Positions 33,323 through 47,000 of a stretch of DNA of 64,000 nt are shown in pieces. This DNA comes from Amaranthus tricolor. Lineage: Eukaryota > Streptophyta > Magnoliopsida > Caryophyllales > Amaranthaceae. Under the pieces are notes generated by a model that worked only from the letters and a program-made list of their open reading frames with translations, searched no databases and was not told where the DNA came from. How positions within the stretch are numbered: the first letter of the stretch is position 1; every line of letters starts with the position of its first letter. The stretch covers positions 20,330,297 through 20,394,296 of the forward strand of contig NC_080063.1 of the NCBI RefSeq assembly GCF_026212465.1, given 5' to 3'. The translations under genes and the position numbers were made by a program.

Positions 33323-36300
33323 GCCTTCTAATGATATTAATAGTCATGGCGGCGGCTTTGACTTGAATGTTAATTCGTCTTGGAGTACTAGTAATGACGT
33401 CCATAGCAAATTTCATCCATTTTCATTCCCTGATTCTCCAGCTTTAGTAAAGGAAAAGGAAGCCCTACCACTCCTAAACACACTAATTAGAGAAAGGAAA
33501 GAGCATCACCAAGATGAAGAAGAAGATGATGAAGAAGAAGATGAAACAATGATGATGATGATCACCAGCGGTAAGAAAATCGAAAGCCCTAATTATTTAA
33601 TCTAATTTAATTTGTGAATCACCAGTCACCAGTATTAGTAACAATGATGTGACAATGGATCTTCACATAATTAGGGCTTCCTACTCATGACACTCATGAT
33701 GCAGATGCAGATGCAGATGCAGATCCAGATCCAAAACGAAATCATGCAGTGGTCAACCCTAATTCAGACACGGAGCAAGAACACCATGGTGATCGGATGA
33801 GGAGGCGGCAGCAGCAGCAGGAGCGGGAGGTTCCAATCCAAGGCAGCAGCAGCAGCAGCAGCCTGCAATATTGGATTCCTACTCCTGCTCAAATACTTAT
33901 TGGTCCAACCCAGTTTTCTTGTCCTCTTTGTTCCAAGACCTTCAACCGCTATAATAATCTTCAGGTATCATATTTATTTAATTATTGTCCCGCCCATCCA
34001 TTCCCTCCTTCTTCTTTAATTTTATTTCTAAATTCAATTTTATTCCTTCTTTTTTGATTGTCAGCCCTAGCAAAGTCAATACTAGCTATATTTATCATTA
34101 ACAATAATTTCTTATAATAAAAAAGAGTACCGTACTATTTAGGGTTTTAGATCCCCCGGCTTGGCTTGGCTTAGCTTAGCTTGGCGCCTCAAAATTGAAT
34201 GCTTTAATCTCTCTTTCATATATTTAATTTAATTGAATTCAATCCAATCCAATCCAATCCAATCCAATCATGATCTAATTATTTACATACAAAGCGTTTC
34301 AAATTAAAGGGGATTTCACTGTTATTCAATTATCCGGCCCGGCCCGTTGACGTCAGTTGTGTTCATTTATCATGGGTCTCGGATGCATTGTACGTTTTGC
34401 CTTAATTATTCTCCTTGTTCCGAGACAGTAGCAGTGGAGTACTGTGTGTGTTCTCTCATAATGTTAATTGAATTGAAATAATGAGGAGCTACTTTAGGTT
34501 CTCTCCATTTATTTTTGGCCTAATTAATGATAATAATATGGACTTACAAATGTGCAAAGGACAGACAAGTAGTCATAATTGATTTACATGTATTCTACTG
34601 TGTCTGTGCTTGATAAATCCTTTTTAACACTTATCAATTAGTACAAAACCAAGTCCATATAGCTTATAATTGTTGCAAATTAGTCCTATCCCTTTTTGTT
34701 ACTGTAAACAATAATATTTAATTTAATCCAAACCTTCCTTATCAAAATAAATCTATATCTTATTCTCTGTTATTATATAAAAAAAGTGAAGTACTATTAT
34801 TATATTCTTCTCAATGCATACTTTTAAAATATATATCTAATAAAAAAAAATTTTCAAAAAAGTACCTAATAAAAAAATTTTTTCCAAAAAATACCTAATA
34901 AAAAATTTTCTTTTCAAAAGAGTAACGGCTGGGGTTAAGTTTTCCATTATCTTTTTTGCCCATCTTTAAAAAGTACCTAATAAAATTTTTCTTTTCAAAA
35001 GAATACCAAGAACACAACATAAATATCCAATACAAACACAACATCATATATACAAATGGTCTTTGGATTTTTCCCACATATTATCTCCTTCATGTACAAT
35101 ATACAAGTGGTACTATCCATCAATTTCAGGGGATTCTAAAAAGAAAGGATATCTTTATCATCTTTAATTTCACTTCTCCCATCAAATAAAATGTACCCCT
35201 TTTTTTTATACCAAATCTTTCCCACATCATCCAAATCACAATCATTTGTTAATCAAATGTGCAATTTCAAAGTAACAAACTTCCTCTTTTAATGTCTTAA
35301 TCCTAAAACTCTTCCAATCATACATAGTATTATTACATTTTGTCAGAAAAAAACCCCCAAAGTAAATCTTAATCTTAATAGGTTTTATGAGGTCACACAA
35401 CCTAAAACAAAGTAATTGAAAAAATAAATCAAAATCCAATCACAAATCCAACAAGAAGAATTAAAGCAAAAGTGTAAAATTCAACAAGAAGAATTAAAGC
35501 AAAAGTGTAAAATTTTCAAAAAAAAAATTAGGGCAAAGTTACTTACTTGAAGATTTTCGCAGAGGGAAGTGAGTGAAGATAAATAAGGAAATAGTAAAGG
35601 AAGAAGAACTTTAAAATTGCAAACAAATGGTTGCTTGGGCGAAGAAGATGGGGCGTCTGTAATGGGGGTCTTCGAAATAGTGAGTGAGGAAGTAGATGGG
35701 AAATTATAGGAGAGAGAAAATATTTTAAATAAGGAAATGGAATTGGGTCAGTTTTTTCAAAGGAAAAAAGCAAATGATAACGGAAAACATAACCCTAGCC
35801 GTTACTTGGTACCCTTTTGAAAAGAAAATTTTTTGTTAGGTATTTTTTGGAATCTTTTTTATTAGATACTTTTTAAAAGAAAAATTATTAGGTACTTTTT
35901 GACTCTTTTTTCATTTTTAAATTAAAAAATTAAAAAGATTTACCATCCAAATAATGCATTGGACTCATAGGCGGAGGGTACTGAAGTACTCATTACTAAC
36001 CCACATATAAGTTATCTCAAATCAAAGTATTATTTCCTACAATGCTACAAGGTTATTAAGATTGGAATCCTACTAGATGATTTAGATAGTGAACCTCCTT
36101 TGAACTTGTTATTGAGTTATATCTTCTCTTTCTTATTCGGGTTGCTCATAGAGACGAATTTAGAACAAAATCAAATAATGTAGATAATATTAAATAAAAT
36201 GTGCTTAAAGAGGTTTAAACTCATATCAATGCATTCACATTGTAAATCTTTAACCAACTTAACAACATGTATATTTGTATTTTTAATTATATGATTTTAT

Positions 36301-38619
36301 ATAAGTAGAATGCTGTCAATTAAGATCATTAAATAACCTTGGATTTGCCCCTGGTTCTCATACCTATTTCTAAATTCCAACATAAGGAGGTATGGCGAAG
36401 GTCGGTCGTGGCCCTCCCTCAAATTTTTAAATAACTTTTTGTTTTTTTTTTTATAAGGGTAGTAAACAATAACTATTTCATTTAGTATTTTGGAACATGT
36501 TTTATTCATATTCTCCTTTAAAAAGTCATAATTGTAATTCACTCATTAATTAGTATGAGCATAAGTATAATTTACTCATTATACTTTTAATATTCTTAAT
36601 ATTCTCTTTTAAAAAGTCATAATTGTAATTCACTCATTAATTGTAATGCTCGGATATGTAAGTATGTGCAGGTACATATGAATAAAATGCAATGATAGAT
36701 ATAAACTAATGATAACAATGTGATTGTGATAAATTTTTAAAGTGAAAATATTTAAAATTCACAATTATTTAAATGGTACAGATTTATATGAGAAACAAAT
36801 TAATTTTAATTTTCTTTAAAAAACTTTTCAATAAATAGGAAATTAAATTAGGTAAATATATTCATTACAATAAAAATATTTAACTATCTTATCTTATATA
36901 AATACATGCTATAGCAGTTAATATCTTTTTATTATGTTTTGCTCCATTTAAAATAAATATAGTTAATTAGATTTTTGATTTTTTTTTTTAAAAAAAATTG
37001 AATTTGTAGAAGTTAACATTATTGTATAAAAATAATTGGCCAAATAATTAAAATTTAGCAAATCTCAACAATCCAAAAGGTTGAACTCTTAAGAGAGTAC
37101 CATTTGTTATTTTTCAATCTTTTTAATAAATAGTATTATTTTTATTACGTTTAACTAAAAGTTTATGAAATTTTAACAAATTATTTTACTATATTCTCAT
37201 CCTTTTCCATCTTTCTTTTTCTTTTTCAAAATACCTTTTTTGAAATAGAGGAAGAATGTAGTTCTATATACGATATTCCTTGTCGTCTTATAAAATAAAA
37301 AGATAGATTTTATGGGAAAGTTTGTTAAATATATGAATGACATAAAAAAATAAGTAAAATGTGTAAATGAGAATTAATGAAAGAATTTATCTGTTTATGT
37401 ACTATTAAATTAGGCTGGACTTATTGTGAATGCCAGCATATTGACGGGGGAACACAAGTGCACACACTTCATAAGCCAAGAAGATATATACCATCCCAAA
37501 ACCATATGGCAATGGGAAGAAGGTCTCTAATAGCTTATAAAGCGTGCACACAATTTTCAATTTATCCATGTGGGATAACTCATCCCAACATGTACCTCAT
37601 ATATGTTACTTAATTACTTGGATTCTTATAATATTAGCAAAATTAGTAAAATGAATAATAATCATTAAACTTATATACAAAACGTCAGTATAGCACAAAG
37701 TAAATGCATATTCGGATCACGTGAAAAGCAATTAATTAAAGTAGTGAAAATAGAAAATAAGTGTACATACAAACTTAAAAGGTGTATATATTTGGGTGAT
37801 AATTTTATAAATAATTGGACAATTAGTACATGTATGTCTGAAAGATGTATATATTTGAATTGCATTTATGTAAACAAAACAAATTTTTTCTTTTACTAAA
37901 GTATATACACCCATTGATATAGTAATGTACACCTTTTACCACAACATGTATACTTAGTTTGGTTTTAAGTTTTCACCATTTAGTTGTTTTCGCATGATCT
38001 TGCCCCTGTATATAAATGTCTAATAAGAAAATGAAATAGATAGATCTTAAAATTTTGGATAAGGTGGTAAGCTTCTCCTTCACCATGGTTCATATAAAAT
38101 TACTCTCACTATCGATTTCACAAGCAATAAAATTGAAATTGTAATTATATGAAGTATAATTGACAGATGCATATGTGGGGGCATGGGTCACAATATAGAA
38201 GAGGACCAGAATCACTGAAGGGCAGCCAACCAACACCAATGCTAAGGTTACCATGCTATTGTTGCGCGGCGGATTGCAAGCACAACATAGAGCACCCAAG
38301 AGCAAGACCTCTAAAGGACTTCAGAACCCTTCAAACTCACTATAAAAGAAAGCATGGCGTGAAACCTTTCATGTGCAGAAAATGTAGCAAGTCCTTTGCT
38401 GTGAAAGGCGACTGGAGAACACACGAAAAGAATTGTGGGAGGGTTTGGTATTGCGTATGTGGCTCCGATTTTAAGCATAAGAGGTCTTTAAAAGACCACA
38501 TTAAAGCCTTTGGTCATGGTCATGTCGCCTTTGGAGCTCATTTTACTGGCCATGCCGGCCTGCAGGATGATTGCAGCTTAGATGAACCTCAAGCTTCTGA
38601 TGGGGATTCTAACTTATGA
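33177..38619 (+). CDS. WIP2: WIP-domain C2H2 zinc-finger transcription factor (NTT/WIP2 type), 378 aa
   Basis: The exons are 33177-33570, 33675-33964 and 38167-38619, all GT-AG and in frame. The N-terminus ([16 protein letters not shown]) and EALPLL motif fit the WIP2/4/5 group. A Pro-Ala run from a CTCCTG repeat, an acidic Glu/Asp tract and an Ala-Asp repeat make a disordered first half. The WIP motif ([17 protein letters not shown], about residues 198-214) leads into four zinc fingers: CPLCSKTF...HMWGH (214-234), CYCCAADC to HYKRKH (258-291), CRKCSKSF...HEKNC (298-318) and CVCGSDF...HGH (324-347). WIP proteins are nuclear regulators of plant development: NTT in the transmitting tract and root, TT1 in seed coat, a melon relative in sex determination. 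The intron inside finger 1 is long (4.2 kb) and holds a foldback element and other repeats. The paralogue assignment within WIP is less sure than the family. Confidence 0.93.
34821..35910. mobile_element. Foldback/TIR element in WIP intron 2, about 1.1 kb
   Basis: The left arm (34821-34953) and right arm (35775-35910) are inverted copies built from units like AAGTACCTAATAAAAA and ATTTTCTTTTCAAAAG, ending internally at GTAACGGCTGGGGTTA / GTAACGGCTAGGGTTA. The interior has a 33 bp tandem duplication at about 35447-35514 (TCAACAAGAAGAATTAAAGC). No transposase ORF is present, so it is non-autonomous. The superfamily is unknown. Confidence 0.8.
36500..36645. repeat. Direct repeat of about 40 bp in WIP intron 2
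   Basis: TTTAAAAAGTCATAATTGTAATTCACTCATTAATT occurs at about 36517-36551 and again at 36608-36642, with a partial related piece between. Confidence 0.85.
37400..37615 (-). mobile_element. LTR-like fragment in WIP intron 2
   Basis: On the minus strand the sequence reads ATCCCACATGGATAAATTG, then GCTTTATAAGC, then CCATTGCCATATGGTTTTGG and GTGTTCCCCCGTC. This order (TCCCACAT, TATAAG, ATTGCC..TGGTTTTGG) is common in LTRs and promoters of plant Copia-type elements. No internal domain or primer site accompanies it. The call is tentative. Confidence 0.35.
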
Positions 38620-38645
38620 TCATATATTATTAATTAAGTATATAC

Positions 38646-38677
<32 letters not shown>

Positions 38678-38879
38678 GTTTATGTGCGTGCGTGTGATCT
38701 GTTTGTCATCTTCTTTAATCTTAATTAACAGTACATGATTTTCTGTATAGCTAGCTAGGTACGTCGTTGCATTAGTTGTGGTTCCAAATTTGTACTTGCG
38801 TTGCTAATAAATGCAATGATCATATAAACTATCAATTATCCATTATCCATTATTCGTAGCTTGGAATTGGTCATATATA
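38620..38879. other. WIP gene 3' flank
   Basis: The region starts with a T-rich tract (CTTTTCTTTTC, then T13) and then AT-rich sequence, presumably 3' UTR and flank. Nothing else is recognised. Confidence 0.5.
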
Positions 38880-39208
38880 CTTCCTCCGTTCCATAATATT
38901 CGCTATATTTTCTATTTTTGGCAATTTCATATTACTTGCTATATTTTCGTTTTTAGTAATAAAACAATCATTTAAAGTTCTACATACCCCTATTTTTTAT
39001 CCTACTCTATACTCTATACTCTATAATAAAATACTACACTATACTCTATAAAGTAACCTAACAATCTATTTTTCCCTTTTCTTTTTCAATTAACAATAAT
39101 AAAAATACTATACTCTACAAAGTAAACAATCAGCTACAGTGTAGGTCAATCACTTTTCTTAATTCCCGTGCCCATGCAAATGTAGCGACTAAAATGGAAC
39201 GGAGGAAG
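38880..39208. mobile_element. Stowaway-type MITE, 329 bp
   Basis: TA flanks both ends (38878-38879 and 39209-39210). The left end CTTCCTCCGTTCCATAATAT matches the complement of the right end CTTCCTCCGTTCCATTTTAG. The ends are the same family as the MITE split by the solo LTR at 19-21.8 kb. Confidence 0.9.
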
Positions 39209-39243
39209 TATAATATATGAGTCTCTCCTTCAATTTGCACTTG

Positions 39244-39690
<447 letters not shown>

Positions 39691-39889
39691 ATTAAAAAAA
39701 TAGTTACGATTTTTAAAATAAAGAGGTTCAAATCAAAATGATTTTTTTATACTAAAATGAGTGAGCACACGAAAGTGAATCTCTTAGTTGGGCCTCGCAA
39801 GAAAATGAATCTAGATAAATAAATAAATAAATAAGTAAATAAATAAAATAAAAAGGGATGGATTAGGGTTTATGTGAGATACCCTTACT
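39691..39889. other. Spacer with AAAT repeats
   Basis: A (AAAT/AAGTAAAT)n tract lies at 39816-39855. No gene is seen. Confidence 0.5.
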
Positions 39890-42704
39890 CCCTCGTTCAA
39901 AACCCATGGCTCCCAATCCCTTTCTTCCCTCTTCTCTCCTTCTCCCTTACTACCTGCGTACCACTATCAACACCACCAGACCACGCCTCCCCGTAACCGG
40001 CAACAACAACCTAGCATCCACCCTCCAACTTTCCTCCATCATTTTCGTGCTCCACAGCAACCACCTATAGCCTCACCCTTTTCTAGTTTTCCCATTGTGA
40101 GCCATCTCTTCTCCTTTTTCTAATTAATTTCTAGTTTTATTTGGAGTTTTATTAGGTGTATTAAGTTTGATGTTAGTTTTGTGTTAAGTTCATTGAATCT
40201 TTTTGTGGGTAAGAGTTTGATGGATGAATTGGACATATTTCTGATTTAGGGTTTGAAGTATGATTAGAAATTATGGGTTATGTGTTGATTATGTGTTAGT
40301 TTCTTTGAATCTTACTATGAGTAATAATTAAAGGTGTTATCTTTGAAATTAGAAATGGTGTGGGCTTTCATGTTACATTTTGGTGGTGTATTAGTTTTAT
40401 TGATTCTTGCTATGAATAATGGTTAAAAGTGTTATCTTTAAACATGAAATGACTAGGATTTGAATTTAGAGATGAAATTACTAATGATGTGTGTTTTGTT
40501 TGCTATATTTTGGGTGGTGTGATGATTGATTAAATAACCTTAAAGTTGTTTTGAAACTTAGTCGATTGATTATTATTGTGATAATTAGTAATGGTGATGA
40601 TTTTAGTTAACTATGAAAGTGATTTTGGTGGTTAAGTTGGGAATAATAGTTGCTAATTGTTGTGGTTTGATTGTTGTGAATTACAAGTATTCTTATTAGG
40701 GTGTTATTAAAGTCATAATGCATAATCTTAGAAAGGCCATGAGAATGATATCAACTTATTATAGAAGGTTGTTAAGTGCTTATGGTGATGCTCGATTGTA
40801 GTCTCTCTAACTCTGGAGGATGTAGCGAAGGATGTCGCGATCCGACCACTTTAAGAATTGTCATCATGTCATATCAGTGTTATATATAACCTTGTGAGAC
40901 TTAAGTGTGAATCGTTGTTTTATTTTTAAGATAGTGTGAATCGTCGTTTTATTTTTAAGATAATGTGAATCGTTATAACTCAATGTTAGTTGATGTAAGG
41001 AAACAGTTGACATAATCCTTTTATTCTTTGTCGATGGAAAAACTTGTGTTATTGTGGAATTGACGATTATGTTTGGTGTTGAATGAGATGTGTACGTGCT
41101 AGAAGTAATTGAAAACTTGTCGTGAATGTATAATAGTAGTTACTTTGGCTTTTAGCTGGTATGACAAAGTAGTTAAGGGAACTTATTAGTTCCATTCCTA
41201 ACTTGTATAGGTTTTCAATTCATAAGAGGAAAGTAGAACCTTAGTTGGGTGATTTTTGTAACTTTTGGTCATGCAGTGACGCTTGCAGGTACGTACACAC
41301 AGTAATTAATTATCATATTCATCGTTTCAAAGTATTATCAATATTTCATGATTATATGCATCGTATTAGAATTATAGAGCGCCAGAAAGTAAACTATACT
41401 AACGATAGTCATAATAGTGATATAGGCAAGTAGAATGAAAGCATTAAGAGACTATGAGAATAGATTTCTAAATAGTAGAGAACGCATCATGGTTATGTGT
41501 GGTAACGAAGTGATTTCCTACTTACTAAGCCTTGATTATGATTAGTTGGTGTGACTCAACTGGATTATGTCTGGTTGATTTAGTAGTCCCCTAGGTGAGA
41601 TCCGACGGGATCACCGTAAGGGAGGTATGAGCATACTTTTGTCATTAGGCACCGGATGGCCGATACCACCCTTTGACCGATGTGTTACCATGCGGGCCTT
41701 GCAAACCCTAATATGGTGGCCTCTTCACTGGTTTAGTACCCCAGTGTGTTAGTTTTTCTCGAAGGTAGGACCCTAGAAGGTCAGGTGGAGGGGGTATGAG
41801 CTCATACTTTGCCATGGGCGCCGGATGGCCGATAACGCCCTTGCCCGTGTCACCATGCCATGAATAGAGAAAAGATCCACTACCTTTGAATATACTTTGA
41901 GGGATTAGTATTTTGAAAGAGAAATCATGAGTAAATAAAGGTGTTTGGACAGATGGGTAGATTCGTTATTGCTATGCTATATCGTTGTCTATAGTTTTGT
42001 TCAATGACTCTAATTGTTATAAGTTCATTGATTATTAACGTGTATGTGTTTGTTGTTGTTTGTTCATGACTTCCTGTAATGATCCTGCTATGACACATCT
42101 GACTATGGTCATTATGTTGAGTAGCAGGAGGATCATAGCTTGGCATAACAGGTATAGGATCTTCTTTTGCTTTGCATTAGGGGAAAGAGTGGAGTACGAT
42201 CGTAACAATTGTGTACAAGTTGCTTAATGCTTGTAGCTTTTACATTACTTGTAAAGTTTCCTTTTTAGGATTGTATAATTCTTTCGTATGAGTCATGTGA
42301 CTCGTTGTATGATCCATAGTTCCGCTGCGTAGTTTTTGGATGTATAGTAGTGAGAATATTCCTTTAGTATCCGTTAAACTGATGCGTTAACACTAGAACC
42401 ATGATCCTTGTTAGAGTTGATGATTTGAGGAGCCGTCGATGATTCATTCCGTCGTGACATATTTTTGAAAGGCATTAAAGGCCTCAGATTAGTTTAGTTA
42501 TGTTATCCATTTATATATCCTTGTCACATCCTTAGTTTTTAACAGAGATGCTGCCGAAATTTCCACTCACTTATCCTTTTTAGCTAGTCATTGACGTTTA
42601 TTCAAATTCTTTTTCCCTTTTCTTTTTATGTAACACCCGAATTTCCTCCCATCCTTCACGATTTTTGTTTTCGTTTAAGGGGTGGGTAATTCAGGGGTTT
42701 TACA
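39890..42704 (+). mobile_element. LTR-like non-coding sequence, probably gypsy-type, 5' end missing
   Basis: The region has no long ORF and ends GGTGGGTAATTCAGGGGTTTTACA, with TGTAACACCCGAATTTCC 75 bp before. These termini resemble those of the solo LTR at 19.1-21.7 kb. A C-rich leader-like segment (39900-40080) precedes a long AT-rich body and a phrase ATGCTGCCGAAATTTCC near 42548, as in long plant gypsy LTRs. I found no TGTAAC start at the left, so the limits and type are inferred. Confidence 0.45.
41617..41850. repeat. Duplicated 50 bp module in the LTR-like region
   Basis: GGTATGAGCATACTTTTGTC and GGTATGAGCTCATACTTTGC start two copies, about 170 bp apart. Each is followed by a GGC.CCGGATGGCCGATA core and a CCCTT end. 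The core is unusually G/C-rich for this region. Confidence 0.8.
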
Positions 42705-42889
42705 GGTTGTTAAGGAGTTGTTACTGTAATAACTAACTCCTTTCTGTGTTACCCATTATATATATATATATGTAATGCCTCTCATTGTAATACATTCATT
42801 GAATGGAATTGTAATACATCAGTTTGTTTTTTTTCTTGCATCCCTTTAATTTGTTTTCTTTAGATTGCTTTTTTGTGTAATCTTTAACA
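42705..42889 (+). repeat. Copia 2 5' LTR, truncated
   Basis: It begins GGTTGTTAAGGAG, equivalent to position 47575 of the 3' LTR, and ends AATCTTTAACA before the primer site. The first half is missing. Confidence 0.88.
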
Positions 42890-43019
42890 TGGTATCAGAG
42901 CATACTGGATTCTAACCTAGATTGTTTCAACCCCTTCTTCTCTTGATTCATCATCTACTGCATTCTGATTTTTTTTCTTTCTTTCTTTGCCTTTTGCTTT
43001 CTTGAAATCTTTGTATATC

Positions 43020-43940
43020 ATGGTAAATCAAAATACCCAGAATGAAACTTTCAATCTTGATCCAACAATGAATGCAGGATCACCATATTACCTACATCCA
43101 TCAGATACAGGACAGAAATTGGTCAATATCACATTTTCAGGTACTGGTTTTGTGGATTGGAAGAGAGTGATGGTCATAGCTTTAAGTGGGAAGAATAAAC
43201 TCGGTTTTGTGGATGGATCTTTGCCAAGACCAACCCAAACTACAGCAGCAAGAGCATGGGACAGGGTTTATAACATAGTAATGGGGTGGATTAGTGCGGT
43301 TCTTGAAGATAGTATAGCCAAGAGCATTCTCTCATACAAAACAACAAGGGAGACATGGAATGAACTTAATGAAAGGTATGACCAAAGTTCTAATGCTCAG
43401 CTTTATTCTTTGCAAGAAGAGTTAAATAATCTTGTTCAAACCCTAAATATGAAGATTTATGAGTTCTTCACCAAAATCAAAACTCTATGGGATGAATTAA
43501 ATAGCTTAAGCCCACTTCCCATTTGTTCTTGTGATGCTGCTAACACATGTTCTTGTGAGATAGCAAAGACGTGGCATAAAATGTAGCAAAATAACAGAGT
43601 GATTAGTTTCCTCATGAGACTTGACAAAAAGTTTGGGTAAGTACGTTCAAATATGTTAATGATGACTAAACTACCAACTTCTGCTCAAGCCTATAGGATT
43701 CTTCTACAAGAAGAAACACATCTTGATATAAGTTCTATAGAAGCAAGTGATTCTATAGCTTGAAGGGCGGATAAAAGAAAATACCAAGAAAAAGTCTCTT
43801 ACAAGAGTAACTCAGAATAGGGAAAAGCCAAGAAACAAAAATTTTTTTGTGATCACTGTAAGATTAGTGGTCACACAAAAGATAGGTGTTGGAAGATTGT
43901 TGGAAACCCTGCAAATTTCAAAGGGAACACCTGGAAAAGA
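43020..43940 (+). pseudogene. Copia 2 gag (broken)
   Basis: It begins at ATG 43020 (MVNQNTQNETFN; an upstream in-frame ATG at 42987 also exists). The start region YYLHPSDTGQKLVNITFSG and KNKLGFVDGSLPRP are typical of plant Copia gag. The frame stops at 43584-43586 within WHKM. Further downstream the zinc knuckle CDHCKISGHTKDRC and KIVGNPANF remain at about 43850-43920 in a broken frame. Confidence 0.85.
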
Positions 43941-44000
43941 GGGAGTGAAAAGCCTGCTACTGCACACCTTGCACAAGATTTTGCTGTAGAAGGAGGATTA

Positions 44001-47000
44001 ATGACAACCAAGCTCACATCCACTCAATATCAACAGCTACTAGACATGTTGAATAATCAAACAAACCAGAACAATAACACCCATGCCAATACTTCACAAC
44101 TCACAAGTACATATTGTTTTTCTTCTCTTAAGAAGCATGAATGGATTGTTGACAGTGATGCATCTGACCACATGTGCCATTTGTTGAGTATTTTTTCTAG
44201 TTACAAAGCAACAAGCAACAAGGAACATGTCATTACAGTACCTGATGGCAGAAAAATAGGTGTGAAGTTTATAGGAACTGTTAATCTTCATAATGGATTA
44301 GTTCTTTATGATGTGTTTTTTATGTCCCTGATTTTATGTTCAATCTGATTGTAGTAAACAAGTTAATTGCAGATAACAAGTGTTCTATTTCTTTCAATAA
44401 TGATGGGTGTTTTGTATAGGAAGTATTGAAGAAGAAGTCTTGGCTTCTTGGTAAACCAAAAAATGGACTATATGTCTTGAAAGATGAAGGGTTCGGTGTG
44501 AATGGACGCATGTCTTCAATGGACAGAATGCAGAAGAATACTTGTGATACAGACACAATAACTGCTGTTGTATTCTCTGATTCTTTAGTAAATAAAGCCA
44601 AGTATGACATTTAAGATTGGGGCATTTACCCATGTACAAACAAAATCTTTTGTTTCCTGAAATAAATGGAAAAATTGTTCATGATAATGTTGTTTGTACC
44701 ATTTGTCCCCAAGCAAGACAAACAAGAAGTGTCTATTCTAATTCTTTTTCAAAAACCTCCACACCTTTGGAGCTCTTACACATTGATATTTGGGGACCTT
44801 TTAGGTACCTCACTAGAACTAATTGCTCCATGTTCATCACTATTGTAGATGACTATAGTATGATGACTTGGATTTTCTTGATTAAACATAAATTAGATTT
44901 TGCAGAAATTTTCAGACAATTTGTGAGCTACATTGAAAATCAACTTGACCTACAAGTTAAAACAATAAGTACTGATAATGCTAGGGAAGTAAGTGAGGGA
45001 AAGGCTATGGAGTTTTATATCCAAAAAGGAATAAAACATGAGACTAGTTGTCCAGAGACACCCCAACAAAATAGGGTAGTAGAAAGAAAGCAAAAACATC
45101 TTATGAAGACAGCTAGATAGCTACTTTTTCAATCCAACTTACCCCTAAGTTTTTGGGGAGACTGTGCAAAATGTGCATTGCACATTATAAACAGAATGCC
45201 CTTGGCTATTCTAAAAAATAAAACTCCTCATGAAATTTTGTTTGGCAAAAAGCCACATTATACGCACCTAAAGGTGTCTGGATGTTTATGTTTTGTAAGC
45301 ACTCTCAAAAGAGATAGACACAAGCTTATGCAAAGAGCCCAAAAGGGAGTTTTCATTAGTTATTACCCAGGAAAAAAGGGTTATAAGGTTAACAACCTGG
45401 AAACAAAAAGTGTTTCGTATCAATAGATGTTGTTTTCCATGAACATTACTTTCCTTACCAATATAACAAACAAAAGGAAGGTTCTAATATTACAAAACAA
45501 ATATTCTTACCTGCTAGTACCAATTACAATGAGAGCACTATAGATCCCTTTAATTTGATCAATGAGGCCAATCATACAGAACCTCGCATTGATCAATATG
45601 AGGGTCCAAATATATGTGAAACACAGGATCAAAATGTCACGTGCACTGACATAATTGAATCATCTCCTTGAAGATCACAAAGAGAAACCATGAGACCATC
45701 ATATCTTCAAGATTATCATTATAAAACTACTAACAAACACTGGTGTGGATTAGTCAATTATAAGGCACAAGCAAACTCTATTCAAAAACAACATTATGAA
45801 CCAAGAAATTATGCTGTAGCTATGCAAAATCCTAGCTGGAAAGAAGCCATGGATAAGGAAATTTATGCTCTTGAAAAGAACAAAACATGGAACTTAGTGG
45901 ATCTTCCCAAAGGGAAGAAAGCCATTGGGTCTAAATGGGTTTTCAAAATCAAATACAAGGCCAATGGAGAACTTGAAAGATACAAAGCTAGGCTTGTTGC
46001 AAAGGGGTACAATAAAAAACATGGGATTGATTATGATGAAACCTTCTCCCCTGTGGTTAAAATGACCACAATTAGATGTCTATTAACTGTGGTAACCAAT
46101 AGGGGCTGGATATTGAAACAATTAGATGACAACAATGCATTCTTGCATGGTGACCTCAGAGAAGACGTTTATATGACACCTTCTCCTGGATACTATTTAT
46201 GAATCCATCAACAAAGTTGGAAAATTGTCCAAATCCATATATGGTTTAAAATAAGCTTCAAGGCAATGGTATGCCAAGCTTGCTCAAGAACTTCTAAACC
46301 TAGAGTATTATCAATCAAAAAATGATTATTCCCTATTCATCAAAAAACAAGGCAATGACATGACCTTCATAGCCATTTATGTAGATGATACTATCATCAC
46401 ATGAAATAATAATCTTGAAATCAGCAAAGTTAAGAAACATTTGGACAATACCTTTAGCATAAAGGATTTAGGAAGATTGAACTACTTCCTAGGAATTGAG
46501 GTATCATACACAAGTGATGGTCTGGTTTTACATCAACACAAGTACACTAAAGAACTTCTTTTAGAGAGTAAGATTAAAAATTTTAAAAGGGTTGTAACTC
46601 CTTTACCTCTTCATCTCAAATTGTCTGCACATAATGAAAACCTTCTGTCTGATCCAACACCTTATAGGAGCCTCGTAGGCAAACTGAATTATCTTAAAAA
46701 CACTAGGCCAGATCTCTCCTACATAATACACACACTAAGTCAGTTCATGCAACACCCAAGAGAGTCCCATTGGGATGTTCTCCAACATACCTTGAATTAT
46801 GTACATTCTACATGTGGGCAAGGGATAATACTCTCTGCAGACAAGCACATTACCTTACAAGACTTCTCTGATAGTGATTTGGCATCATGTGTTGATAGTA
46901 GAAGATCCATTACTGGTTATATTCTTTTGTTAGGCAAATCTCCTATCTCATGGAGGTCCAAGAAGCAAGCAATTGTGTCAAAATCTAGCTCTGAAGCTGA

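Noticed and set aside
37377..37613. 78-codon ORF in WIP intron 2
   Set aside because: It overlaps an LTR-like promoter segment read on the other strand and has no recognisable domain.
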